Assembly: GCA_016875665.1 (NCBI GenBank)
Contig: VGPA01000025.1
Coordinates: 1 to 11,590 of the forward strand
DNA: 11,590 nucleotides
Direction of reading: 5' to 3'
From: Chloroflexota bacterium
GTDB lineage: Bacteria; Chloroflexota; Limnocylindria; P2-11E
In this document: positions 1-7,006 of the stretch, one piece after another
Layout of the letters: each line of letters starts with the position of its first letter
Numbering within the stretch: the first letter of the stretch is position 1
The notes under the pieces: generated by a model
Told to the model about the DNA's origin: nothing
What the model saw: the letters and a program-made list of their open reading frames with translations, nothing else
Database searches by the model: none
Translations under genes and position numbers: made by a program

Positions 1-170
1 CCGCGAAGAACCTCGTGCGCGACCCGCGCTTCCTGCTCGGGCAGCTGCTGCTGGTCGCGGGGATCGCCGCACCGGTGGCGTGGCCCGTCGCGGCCGCCGC
101 CGCGCTAGCCGGCCTCGCGCTCCACGAGCACGCCTACGTCCAGGCGGGGCAGTCGGTGCCGCTCGCATGA
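1..170 (+). CDS. NrfD/PsrC-type membrane subunit, C-terminal end (5' partial)
   Basis: The reading frame is open from base 3 to the TGA at 168-170 and gives 55 residues. The piece has an Ala/Leu/Val-rich hydrophobic stretch (about residues 11-40) and ends HEHAYVQAGQSVPLA. A terminal AGQxVPL is familiar to me from NrfD/PsrC (polysulfide reductase membrane subunit) proteins, which anchor molybdenum-iron-sulfur enzymes and exchange electrons with quinone. The stop overlaps the start of the downstream molybdopterin oxidoreductase (ATGA, 167-170), so the two are almost certainly cotranscribed and translationally coupled. The four-cluster ferredoxin-like subunit expected in such an operon is not in the window and could lie upstream. 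Only the last membrane segment is visible, so the family call depends on the tail motif and the neighbour. Confidence 0.72.
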   Translation, partial: AKNLVRDPRFLLGQLLLVAGIAAPVAWPVAAAAALAGLALHEHAYVQAGQSVPLA

Positions 171-3142
171 AGTCGCTGAAGGCGCTCAATGAGCGGGTGA
201 AGGCCGCGCGCGCCGAGACCGAGGCGCGCGGCGAGACCTTCTACAAAGGTCCGAGCGCCAACCACCTCGCGATGTTCCCGCCCAAGGAGCGCTGGGACGA
301 CTGGGTCGAGCTCGATTCGAAGGCCTGGCCCGCGCGCAAGGAGCGGCGCTTCGTGCTCGCGCCCACCACCTGCTTCAACTGCGAGGCCGCGTGCGGGCTG
401 CTCGCCTACGTCGACCGCGACACGCTCCAGGTGCGCAAGTTCGAGGGCAACCCCGAGCACCCGGGCTCGCGCGGCCGCAACTGCGCGAAGGGCCCGGCCA
501 CGCTCAACCAGATCACCGATCCGGATCGCATCCTCCACCCGCTGAAGCGGGCGGGGGAGCGCGGCGGGGGCCGCTGGCAGCGCGTGTCCTGGGACGAGGC
601 GCTCGACGACATCGCGGGCCGCATCCGCACTGCCATCGTCGAGGACCGCCGCAACGAGGTCATGTACCACGTGGGCCGGCCCGGCGAGGACGGCTTCACC
701 GAGCGGGTGCTTGCGGCCTGGGGCGTCGACGGCCACAACTCGCACACCAACGTCTGCTCGTCGAGCGCTCGCGCCGGGTACCAGTTCTGGATGGGCCTCG
801 ACCGCCCGAGCCCGGATCACGCCGAGGCCAAGGTCATCCTGCTCATCAGCTCGCACCTCGAGGCGGGCCACTACTTCAACCCGCACGCGCAGCGGATCAT
901 GGACGGCAAGAACGCGGGCGCGAAGCTCGTGGTCTTCGACGTGCGCCTCTCCAACACCGCGACGCACGCCGACCACTGGCTCGCGCCGCAGCCGGGGTCC
1001 GAGCCCGCGATCCTGCTCGCGATCGCGAGCCATCTCCTGCGTACCGGCCGCTACAACCGGGACTTCGTCCGCAAGTGGTGGAACTGGCAGGAGTTCATGG
1101 CCGCCGAGCGGCCGCAGCTGCCGGCGACGTTCGAGGCCTTCGAAGGCGAGCTCCGCACGATCTACGCCGAGTACACCTTCGACCTGGCCGCGCGCGAGTC
1201 GGGCGTGGACGCGAAGGTCATCGCCGAGGTTGCCGACCTCGTCGCAGGCGCGGGGACGCGCCTGTCCACGCACAACTGGCGCTCGGCCGCCGCGGGCAAC
1301 CTCGGGGGCTGGCAGGTCGCGCGGTGCCTGTTCTTCCTGAACGTGCTCACCGGCGCCGTGGCGAGCGAGGGCGGCGTGTTCCCGAACGCGTGGAACAAGT
1401 GGGTGGGCAAGCCGATCTACACGCCGCCGCACCCGCCCAAGTGGAACCGCCTGACCTGGCCGGAGGAGTTCCCGCTCGCGATGAACGAGATGTCGTTCCT
1501 GCTGCCGCACCTGATGGACGACCAGCAGGCGCACCTCGAGGTCTACTTCACCCGCGTCTACAACCCGGTCTGGACGAACCCCAACGGGTTTTCCTGGATC
1601 GAGATGTTCCGCGACCCCAAGAAGATCGGCCTGCACGTCGCGCTCACGCCGACGTGGAGCGAGACGGCGTTCTTCGCCGACTACATCCTGCCGATGGGCC
1701 ACTCGTCGGAGCGCCACGACATCCACTCGTACGAGACGGGCGACGCGCAGTGGGTGGCCTTCCGGCAGCCCGTGATGCGCGCGGTCCAGGAGCGCCTCGG
1801 CAAGACGATCACCGACACCCGCCAGGTGAACCCGGGCGAGGTGTGGGAGGAGAACGAGCTCTGGATCGAGCTGTCGTGGCGTATCGATCCCGACGGCTCG
1901 CTCGGCATCCGCACGTTCTTCGAGTCGCAGAAGCAGCCGGGAACCAAGCTCGGGGTCGACGAGTACTACGCCTTCATCTTCGAGAACTCGATCCCCGGCC
2001 TGCCCGAGAAGGCGAAGGCCGAGGGTCTCACGCCGCTCCAGTACATGCGCCGGTACGGCGCGTTCGAGATCGCCAAGAAGACCGGGCCGTTCCACGAGAC
2101 GCCGGTGCCGCCGGAGGAGCTCCAGGACGTCCGCGTCGACGCGATCGGGCGCGCGTACACCAAGGCGGCGAAGCCCGCCGCCAAGAACATCGTTCCAATC
2201 CCCACGCCCGCGGCCGACGCGGACGGGCGGCGCCTCGTGGGCGTCGAGGTCGACGGCACGGTCCGGCGCGGCTTCCCGACCCCGAGCGGGCGGCTCGAGG
2301 TCTACTCGCGCACGCTCGTGGACTGGGGCTGGGCCGAGCTCGCGCTGCCCACGTACATCCGGAGCCACGTCCACCCCGAGAAGCTCGAGCGCGACCAGAT
2401 GCCGCTCATCTCCACGTTCCGCCTGCCCACGCAGATCCACACCCGCGGCGGCAACGCCAAGTGGCTCGACGAGCTGTCGCACACGAACCCGCTGTGGATC
2501 CATCCCCGGGACGCGAAGCGGCTCGGCATCGCGAAGACCGGCGACCTCGTGCGCGTCGAGACCGAGATCGGCCACTTCGTGGTGAAGGCCTGGATCACCG
2601 AAGGCATCCGCCCCGGCGTGGTCGCGTGCAGCCACCACATGGGCCGCTGGCGCCCCGAAGCAGCGGGGGCTGGCGCGGCGACCGGATCGCCTCACGGGGA
2701 TTCGGCCGTCGCTCAGGTCGGCCAGCGCCAGGTGATGCAGACGGTCAGGCTCGCCAACCAGGGCGGGAAGTGGGATTTGCGGCGGACCGCGCCGGTGAGC
2801 GCGTACACGTCGAGCGACCCCGACACCGCGCGCATCTGGTGGAAGGACGTCGGCGTCCACCAGAACCTCACCTTCCCGGTCCACCCCGACCCGGTCTCCG
2901 GGATGCACTGCTGGCACCAGGCGGTGCGCGTGCGCAAGGCCGAGCCCGGCGACCGCTACGGCGACATCTCGGCCGACACCAAGCGCTCGGTCGAGGTCTA
3001 CCGCAAGTGGCTCGAGCTGACGCGCTCCGCGTACACGCACTCGCCCGACGGCACGCGCCGACCGTACTGGCTGCTGCGGCCGCTCAAGCCCGGCCACGAC
3101 GCGTTCAAGCTCCCGGACAGGAGCCAGCCCGTCCGGCGGTGA
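167..3142 (+). CDS. Molybdopterin oxidoreductase, catalytic subunit (DMSO reductase/CISM family)
   Basis: Catalytic subunit of a DMSO-reductase-family enzyme, 991 residues. The N-terminal [4Fe-4S] motif is C69-x2-C72-x3-C76-x29-C106 followed by AKGP. The TNVCSSSARAGY segment aligns by eye with the NCMASAVAGY-like region of nitrate reductases, making Cys197 the likely molybdenum ligand. The C-terminal pterin-dinucleotide domain spans about residues 743-835 (MPLISTFRLPTQIHTRGG, then TNPLWIHPRDAKRLGI). I chose the ATG at 167 because it overlaps the stop of the NrfD-like gene; the frame is open upstream to a GTG at 80, but the added residues are Arg/Ala-rich shadow sequence. No Tat signal is visible before the cluster, so a cytoplasmic or co-exported enzyme is implied. 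NrfD upstream and TorD downstream fit a quinone-linked complex. The substrate cannot be read from sequence; sulfur compounds, nitrate-like oxyanions or formate-like donors remain possible. Confidence 0.9.
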   Translation: MKSLKALNERVKAARAETEARGETFYKGPSANHLAMFPPKERWDDWVELDSKAWPARKERRFVLAPTTCFNCEAACGLLAYVDRDTLQVRKFEGNPEHPGSRGRNCAKGPATLNQITDPDRILHPLKRAGERGGGRWQRVSWDEALDDIAGRIRTAIVEDRRNEVMYHVGRPGEDGFTERVLAAWGVDGHNSHTNVCSSSARAGYQFWMGLDRPSPDHAEAKVILLISSHLEAGHYFNPHAQRIMDGKNAGAKLVVFDVRLSNTATHADHWLAPQPGSEPAILLAIASHLLRTGRYNRDFVRKWWNWQEFMAAERPQLPATFEAFEGELRTIYAEYTFDLAARESGVDAKVIAEVADLVAGAGTRLSTHNWRSAAAGNLGGWQVARCLFFLNVLTGAVASEGGVFPNAWNKWVGKPIYTPPHPPKWNRLTWPEEFPLAMNEMSFLLPHLMDDQQAHLEVYFTRVYNPVWTNPNGFSWIEMFRDPKKIGLHVALTPTWSETAFFADYILPMGHSSERHDIHSYETGDAQWVAFRQPVMRAVQERLGKTITDTRQVNPGEVWEENELWIELSWRIDPDGSLGIRTFFESQKQPGTKLGVDEYYAFIFENSIPGLPEKAKAEGLTPLQYMRRYGAFEIAKKTGPFHETPVPPEELQDVRVDAIGRAYTKAAKPAAKNIVPIPTPAADADGRRLVGVEVDGTVRRGFPTPSGRLEVYSRTLVDWGWAELALPTYIRSHVHPEKLERDQMPLISTFRLPTQIHTRGGNAKWLDELSHTNPLWIHPRDAKRLGIAKTGDLVRVETEIGHFVVKAWITEGIRPGVVACSHHMGRWRPEAAGAGAATGSPHGDSAVAQVGQRQVMQTVRLANQGGKWDLRRTAPVSAYTSSDPDTARIWWKDVGVHQNLTFPVHPDPVSGMHCWHQAVRVRKAEPGDRYGDISADTKRSVEVYRKWLELTRSAYTHSPDGTRRPYWLLRPLKPGHDAFKLPDRSQPVRR

Positions 3143-3999
3143 TCGACCTGTTCCGCGCCCTCGCCGCCGTCGTCGAGGCGGAGGGCCCGGAGCGCGAGCG
3201 CATGGCCCGCCTCCTCGAATTGCCGCCGGCCTCGGACGACGCCGCGCGAACCGAGCTCTTCGACATGCATCTCTACCCGCGCGCGGCGGTGTACCTCGGC
3301 CCCGAGGGCATGCTCGGCGGCGAGGCCCTCGACCGCATCGCCGGCTTTTGGCGCGCCGCCGGCCTCGAGCCGCCGACGGAGCCCGACCATCTCGGCGCGC
3401 TCCTCACCGCGTACGCCGCGCTCGCCGAGCGCGAGGAGGCCGCCGAAGGCGCGCGTCGAGCGCTCGCCACACAGGCGCGGAGCGCGCTCCTGTGGGAGCA
3501 CCTCGCCTCGTGGCTGCCGGTGTACCTCGCGGCCGTCGACCGCCTCGGCGCGGAGCACGATCGCGCCTGGGCGCGCCTGCTGGGTCGCGCGCTCATCGCC
3601 GAGGCGGAGCGCTCGCCCGGCGCAGCGCTCTCCGCGCATCTCGTCGCCGCGCCCGGCCTCGCCGATCCGCGGGAGGAGGGCGGCGCCAAATTCCTCGCGT
3701 CGCTGCTGGCGCCGGCGCGCGCCGGCTTCATCCTCACCCGGATCGACCTCGCCCGCGGTGCGGCGAAGATGGGCCTCGGCCTCCGTCAGGGCGAGCGCCG
3801 CTACGCGCTCGAGTCGCTCTTCGGCCAGGACGGCCCGCGGACGCTCAGATGGCTGCGGGATGAGGCGAGGGCCGCCGGCAAGCGCCACGAGCGGCTCCCG
3901 GGGGCGTACGGCGCCGTACGGGACCACTGGCGGACGCGCGCCGAGGCGAGCGCCGCGCTCCTGGCGTCAGCCGCGCTCGCAGGCAGCCGCGAAGGCTGA
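3139..3999 (+). CDS. TorD/DmsD-family molybdoenzyme chaperone
   Basis: A 286-residue, mostly alpha-helical, Ala/Leu/Arg-rich protein with no signal peptide or membrane segment. TorD-family traits are an N-terminal helical half with LYPRAAVYLGPEGMLGG (residues 45-61) and the family's EPDHL motif (81-85), followed by TAYAAL. TorD proteins bind apo-molybdoenzymes in the cytoplasm and assist cofactor insertion and proofreading. The GTG start at 3139 overlaps the stop of the oxidoreductase (GTGA), so the two are coupled and this chaperone is very probably dedicated to that enzyme. The frame stays open far upstream inside the oxidoreductase gene, but that extension is antisense-like Arg/Pro-rich shadow. 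The length is somewhat above the roughly 200 residues of classical TorD; residues beyond about 200 form an extra Arg/Ala-rich C-terminal part. The 3' end overlaps the convergent C26 gene by 33 bases. Confidence 0.82.
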   Translation: MIDLFRALAAVVEAEGPERERMARLLELPPASDDAARTELFDMHLYPRAAVYLGPEGMLGGEALDRIAGFWRAAGLEPPTEPDHLGALLTAYAALAEREEAAEGARRALATQARSALLWEHLASWLPVYLAAVDRLGAEHDRAWARLLGRALIAEAERSPGAALSAHLVAAPGLADPREEGGAKFLASLLAPARAGFILTRIDLARGAAKMGLGLRQGERRYALESLFGQDGPRTLRWLRDEARAAGKRHERLPGAYGAVRDHWRTRAEASAALLASAALAGSREG

Positions 4000-4617
4000 G
4001 AACAGGCGCTGCGCGGCGACGCGGTCGAGATCGGGGTCATTCACCCGCTCGGGGTGCCACTGGACTCCGAACACCCAGGCGGCCTCCGGCATCTCCACCG
4101 CTTCGACGATGCCGTCGGGCGCGGTGCCGAGAACGCGCAGGCTGGGCGCGATGCGGTCGAGCGCCTGGTGGTGCCGGCTGTTGGTGCGGACCCACGGGCC
4201 GCCGAGGATGCGGGCGAGGTCGCTGTCGGGCTCGAGCGTGACCACGTGCGGCTCGACGAGCGGGGGATACCCGGCCGCGTGCCCGTCGATGTGCGCCTTG
4301 AGCGTGCCGCCCAGGCGCGCGTTCAGCAGCTGAATGCCGCGGCAGATGGCGAGCACGGGGATGTCGCGCTCGAGCGCGCTGGTGAGGAGCGCGGCCTCGC
4401 GGCGGTCGCGCGCCTCATTCGGCTCGACGGGCTTGTTGCCGCCGTACGCAACGCTGACGTCGGCGCCGCCGGTGAGGCACAGCGCGACGCAGCCGTCGAG
4501 GTCGGCGGGGTCGCGCAGGTCGACGGGCTCCAGCAGCGCAGCGCGCATCGCGGCGCGATAGCGCTCATCCACCTTCTGGTCGTCGCCGCCGAGCGCGAGC
4601 CCGACTCGCGGTCGCAT
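3967..4617 (-). CDS. Peptidase C26 family gamma-glutamyl hydrolase (PuuD-like)
   Basis: A 216-residue class I glutamine-amidotransferase-fold hydrolase. The nucleophile elbow is LAICRGIQLLN with Cys92, and the catalytic His188/Glu190 lie in FGVQWHPE. NSRHHQA (146-152) and TGGADV (49-54) are typical of the gamma-glutamyl-GABA hydrolase (PuuD) branch, so all three triad residues are present. Family enzymes hydrolyse gamma-glutamyl amides in the cytoplasm; the true substrate here is unknown. I chose the ATG at 4617, preceded by GGAGAGG, over the GTG one codon upstream. It is divergent from the solute-binding protein gene across 26 bases and convergent with the TorD gene. The GS-type gamma-glutamyl ligase and amine-oxidising flavoprotein about 4-6 kb away suggest a shared gamma-glutamyl-amine theme, although this gene is transcribed separately. 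Confidence 0.87.
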   Translation of the reverse strand: MRPRVGLALGGDDQKVDERYRAAMRAALLEPVDLRDPADLDGCVALCLTGGADVSVAYGGNKPVEPNEARDRREAALLTSALERDIPVLAICRGIQLLNARLGGTLKAHIDGHAAGYPPLVEPHVVTLEPDSDLARILGGPWVRTNSRHHQALDRIAPSLRVLGTAPDGIVEAVEMPEAAWVFGVQWHPERVNDPDLDRVAAQRLFSAFAAACERG

Positions 4618-4619
4618 CA

Positions 4620-4626
4620 CCTCTCC
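4620..4626 (-). promoter_or_regulatory. Ribosome binding site of the C26 hydrolase
   Basis: On the - strand the bases read GGAGAGG and end two bases before the ATG at 4617; the GGAG core lies five bases from it. This supports ATG 4617 over GTG 4620, which would overlap the site. Confidence 0.6.
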
Positions 4627-4631
4627 GAGCC

Positions 4632-4637
4632 TACACT
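4632..4637 (+). promoter_or_regulatory. Possible -10 box for a leaderless solute-binding-protein transcript
   Basis: TACACT fits the TANNNT form of a bacterial -10 element. Its last T is seven bases before the A of the ATG at 4644, so transcription would begin at the start codon. No Shine-Dalgarno-like purine run precedes that ATG (the bases before it are pyrimidine-rich CTCCGCGC). No convincing -35 hexamer is seen at the expected distance. A single hexamer match is weak evidence on its own; the missing ribosome site strengthens it. Confidence 0.4.
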
Positions 4638-4643
4638 CCGCGC

Positions 4644-6206
4644 ATGATCCGGCGTCACTCGCGCCGTGCCGTGCTGCTCGCCGCCGGAGCAGGCTCGCTC
4701 GCGCTCGCGTGTACGTCGGCCGCGCCCCCGTCCGCAGCCGCCGCGGCGCAGCCCAAGCGGGGTGGCCGGCTCCGCGCCGCGATCCGCGGCGGCGACGCGC
4801 CGGTGGTCGACGGACATCGCATCAGCCAGACCATCCTCGAGAGCGTCTTCATGGCCCACGACACGCTCACCGAGTACGACCAGCGCTCGGTGCCGCAGCC
4901 CGCTCTTGCGGAGAGCTGGGACCTCAGCACGGACGGCAAGCGCCTGCGCCTCAACCTCCGGCCGGGGGTCGAGTTCCACAGCGGGCGGCCGTTCACGAGC
5001 GAGGACGTGCGCTGGAACCTGCTCCGGGTACGCGACCCCAAGGTGGGGGTCGCGCAGCTCGCCACGCAGTCGGCCTGGTTCACCGGGCTCGAGACGCCCG
5101 ATGCGCGTACGGTCGTGCTGACGCTCGACCGGGTGCGGCCCGCCTTGTTCGACTTCTTCGAGACGTTCAACATCCTCGACCGCGACACGGTCGAGGGCCC
5201 GCACGCGTCCACCCGCGCCGTCGGTACCGGGGCGTTCTCCCTGGCGGAGTACGTGCCGAGCTCCCGGATGCGCTTCGTACGGAACCCGCGCTACTGGCGG
5301 GGCGGCCGGCCGTACCTCGACGAGGTCGAGATCACGCTGCCGAGCGATGCGCAGGCCGCCGTTGCGCAGCTGGAGAGCGGCGCGATCGACACGCTCAGCG
5401 CCCCGCCGGTCCGGGATCTCGTCCGCCTCCGCGCGAACGCCGCGTACCGCGTGGTGCGCAACGAGCAGTCGGGTACGCACAGCCTGTGGTCGGTCAACAC
5501 GCGGGCGCCGGGGCTGGGGGACAAGCGCGTGCGCCGCGCGCTCTCGCACGCCATCGACCGGGCGCGCCTCGCGAAGTCCGTGCTCCTGGAGACCGAGGAC
5601 TGGCGCGTCCTGCCGTGGGCCACGACCTCGCCGGCGTTCGAGGCGGACCGCGCGAAGGGCGTCACGTTCGACCTGGAGCGCAGCCGTGCGCTCCTGCGCG
5701 ACGCGGGGGCTTCGGACCTGCGCCTCTCGTTCACGTACGGCACGACCGATGCCGAGACGCAGAGCCTCGCGGAAATCGTCCAGGCCGACCTCGCCAAGAT
5801 CGGCGTGACCCTGACGCTCCAGCGGGTCGAGGCCGCGGCGTTCGCGGATCTGACCAGCGCCTCGCGCCTCGCGTACCAGGGGATCGCCGGCGGCGGGCTG
5901 TTCTCGCGCGGCGGCCGGCTCGAGCCCGTGTCCCTGCTGACCTCGAGCAGCTGGTACCTGCCGGCCGGCAACCGGGCCGGCTTCGTGAGCGACCGCTACC
6001 GCGCGCTCGTCGAGGCAGCGGGCGTCGAGCCGGACGCGGCGAAGCGGCGCGACACGTACCGCCAACTGAACGAGCTGCTGCTGGACGAGTCGTGGGCGCT
6101 CACGCTCGCGACGAGCTCGGCGCAGGTCCTCGCGCGCTCGAAGGTGCGCGACGTGTCGTGGCGCGCGAGCGACGCGCTCCGCTACGCCGACATCTGGATG
6201 GATTGA
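4644..6206 (+). CDS. ABC transporter solute-binding lipoprotein, family 5 (peptide/nickel type)
   Basis: A 520-residue extracytoplasmic binding protein. The N-terminus has basic residues with an SRRAVL twin-arginine-like run, an Ala/Leu-rich core and a lipobox LALAC with Cys23, so it should be lipidated and membrane-anchored, perhaps via Tat. A low-complexity Ala/Pro/Ser linker leads into KRGGRLRAA, a typical family 5 start. The signature block PALAESWDLSTDGKRLRL, then RPGVEFHSGRPFTSEDV, lies near residues 86-123, and the region KRVRRALSHAIDRARL (about 294-309) is also characteristic. Family 5 proteins bind oligopeptides, dipeptides, nickel, opines or other small amphipathic ligands; the ligand is not readable here. 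It converges on the DppC-like gene with a 25-base 3' overlap, so it is not in an operon with the permeases, although pairing with them is likely. Confidence 0.9.
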   Translation: MIRRHSRRAVLLAAGAGSLALACTSAAPPSAAAAAQPKRGGRLRAAIRGGDAPVVDGHRISQTILESVFMAHDTLTEYDQRSVPQPALAESWDLSTDGKRLRLNLRPGVEFHSGRPFTSEDVRWNLLRVRDPKVGVAQLATQSAWFTGLETPDARTVVLTLDRVRPALFDFFETFNILDRDTVEGPHASTRAVGTGAFSLAEYVPSSRMRFVRNPRYWRGGRPYLDEVEITLPSDAQAAVAQLESGAIDTLSAPPVRDLVRLRANAAYRVVRNEQSGTHSLWSVNTRAPGLGDKRVRRALSHAIDRARLAKSVLLETEDWRVLPWATTSPAFEADRAKGVTFDLERSRALLRDAGASDLRLSFTYGTTDAETQSLAEIVQADLAKIGVTLTLQRVEAAAFADLTSASRLAYQGIAGGGLFSRGGRLEPVSLLTSSSWYLPAGNRAGFVSDRYRALVEAAGVEPDAAKRRDTYRQLNELLLDESWALTLATSSAQVLARSKVRDVSWRASDALRYADIWMD

Positions 6207-7006
6207 GCGCGGTCGGCTGACGCGCGCCGCGGATCCAGGCGGTCCCGGAGGTGGTCGCCCACCGTGTTCAGCGAATAGATCAGTGCGGCCAGCGCGAGGC
6301 CCGGGAAGATGCCGTACCACGGGGCCTCCCGCAGGTAGGCGCGCGAAGCGCTCAGCATCGCGCCCCACGACGGATCGGGGGGCTGCGCGCCGAGGCCGAG
6401 GAACGAGAGGCTCGACTCCGCGAGCACGGCGTAGCCACCGGCGACGCACAGCTGCGCGATGAGCGGCCCGGCGACGTTCGGCAGCAGGTGCCGGCGGAGC
6501 AGGTGCGGGTCGCGTACGCCGACCGCGCGGGCCGCGAGCACGTACTCCCGCCGGCGCTCGCGCAGCACGAGGGCTCTGGTCAGCCGCGCGACGTTCGGCG
6601 CGAGATCGATCGCGATCGCGATCGCGATGTTCGCCGCGCCCGGTCCGAGCAGCGCGAGGACCGCCAGGCCGAGGATCAGCCGCGGGAACGCCAGCAGCGC
6701 GTCGGCCGCGCGCGTGATGACGGAGTCGACCCAACCGCCGCGCTGTCCGGCGATGAGGCCCGCCGGCAGACCCACGGCCCACGCGGCCGCGACGGCGGCC
6801 AGGGCGATCGCGAGCGTGGCACGGCTCCCGTGCAGGATGCGCGAGAGCAGGTCGCGGCCGATCTCGTCGGTACCGAGCAGATACGGCGGCATGGGTGCGC
6901 GGAGCTCGCTGCCTGGGTGCTGCACGAGCGGCCCGTGGGGTGCGAGCAGCGGCGCCGCGAGCGCGGCGAGCGCGAGCAGGCCGAGGAACGCCGCGGCGCC
7001 CCTCAC
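6182..7006 (-). CDS. ABC transporter permease, DppC/OppC type
   Basis: A 274-residue inner-membrane permease. The GTG at 7006 overlaps the TGA of the upstream DppB-like gene (GTGA) and the protein starts directly with a hydrophobic helix. The family-typical LLGTDEIGRDLLSRILHGSR lies near residues 41-60, followed by several Ala/Leu/Ile-rich membrane segments. The EAA loop that docks the ATPase is EYVLAARAVG, and SSLSFLGLGAQPPDPSWGAM near the C-terminus is a hallmark of DppC proteins. It forms the translocation channel with the DppB-like partner. It is the last gene of the minus-strand operon and its TAG stop lies inside the binding-protein gene. The frame is open far upstream through the DppB and YczE genes, but that part is Arg/Pro-rich shadow. 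No ATPase gene follows. Confidence 0.92.
   Translation of the reverse strand: MRGAAAFLGLLALAALAAPLLAPHGPLVQHPGSELRAPMPPYLLGTDEIGRDLLSRILHGSRATLAIALAAVAAAWAVGLPAGLIAGQRGGWVDSVITRAADALLAFPRLILGLAVLALLGPGAANIAIAIAIDLAPNVARLTRALVLRERRREYVLAARAVGVRDPHLLRRHLLPNVAGPLIAQLCVAGGYAVLAESSLSFLGLGAQPPDPSWGAMLSASRAYLREAPWYGIFPGLALAALIYSLNTVGDHLRDRLDPRRASADRAQSIQMSA
6608..6628. repeat. GATCGC hexanucleotide tandem repeat inside the DppC-like gene
   Basis: Three perfect GATCGC units (6608-6625) plus a partial unit, preceded by another GATC at 6604-6607, give four GATC sites in 20 bases. On the coding strand they encode an alternating Ile-Ala run (IAIAIAID) in a membrane segment. A slippage-prone repeat of six bases would add or remove two residues without changing frame. 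Confidence 0.8.

Noticed and set aside
80..166. Upstream GTG at 80 as the start of the molybdoenzyme
   Set aside because: It would add 29 Arg/Ala-rich residues overlapping the NrfD-like gene in another frame; the ATG at 167 gives a standard 4-base stop/start overlap.
341..361. RRFVL resembling a twin-arginine export signal in the molybdoenzyme (residues 60-64)
   Set aside because: It lies five residues before the first Fe-S cysteine and is followed by no hydrophobic core, so it cannot act as a Tat signal.
134..3097. A 987-codon open frame on the minus strand opposite the molybdopterin oxidoreductase
   Set aside because: Translation is Arg/Val/Asp/Ala-rich with no recognisable motif, and the plus strand carries Fe-S, Mo-ligand and pterin-domain motifs. 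Long antisense frames are expected at this GC content.
6608..6625. GCGATCGC octamers as a cyanobacterial HIP1 signature
   Set aside because: They occur here only as part of one local tandem repeat, and nothing else suggests a cyanobacterium.
4617..6782. A 721-codon minus-strand open frame opposite the binding protein
   Set aside because: Arg/Pro/Gly-rich shadow spanning two real genes on different strands.
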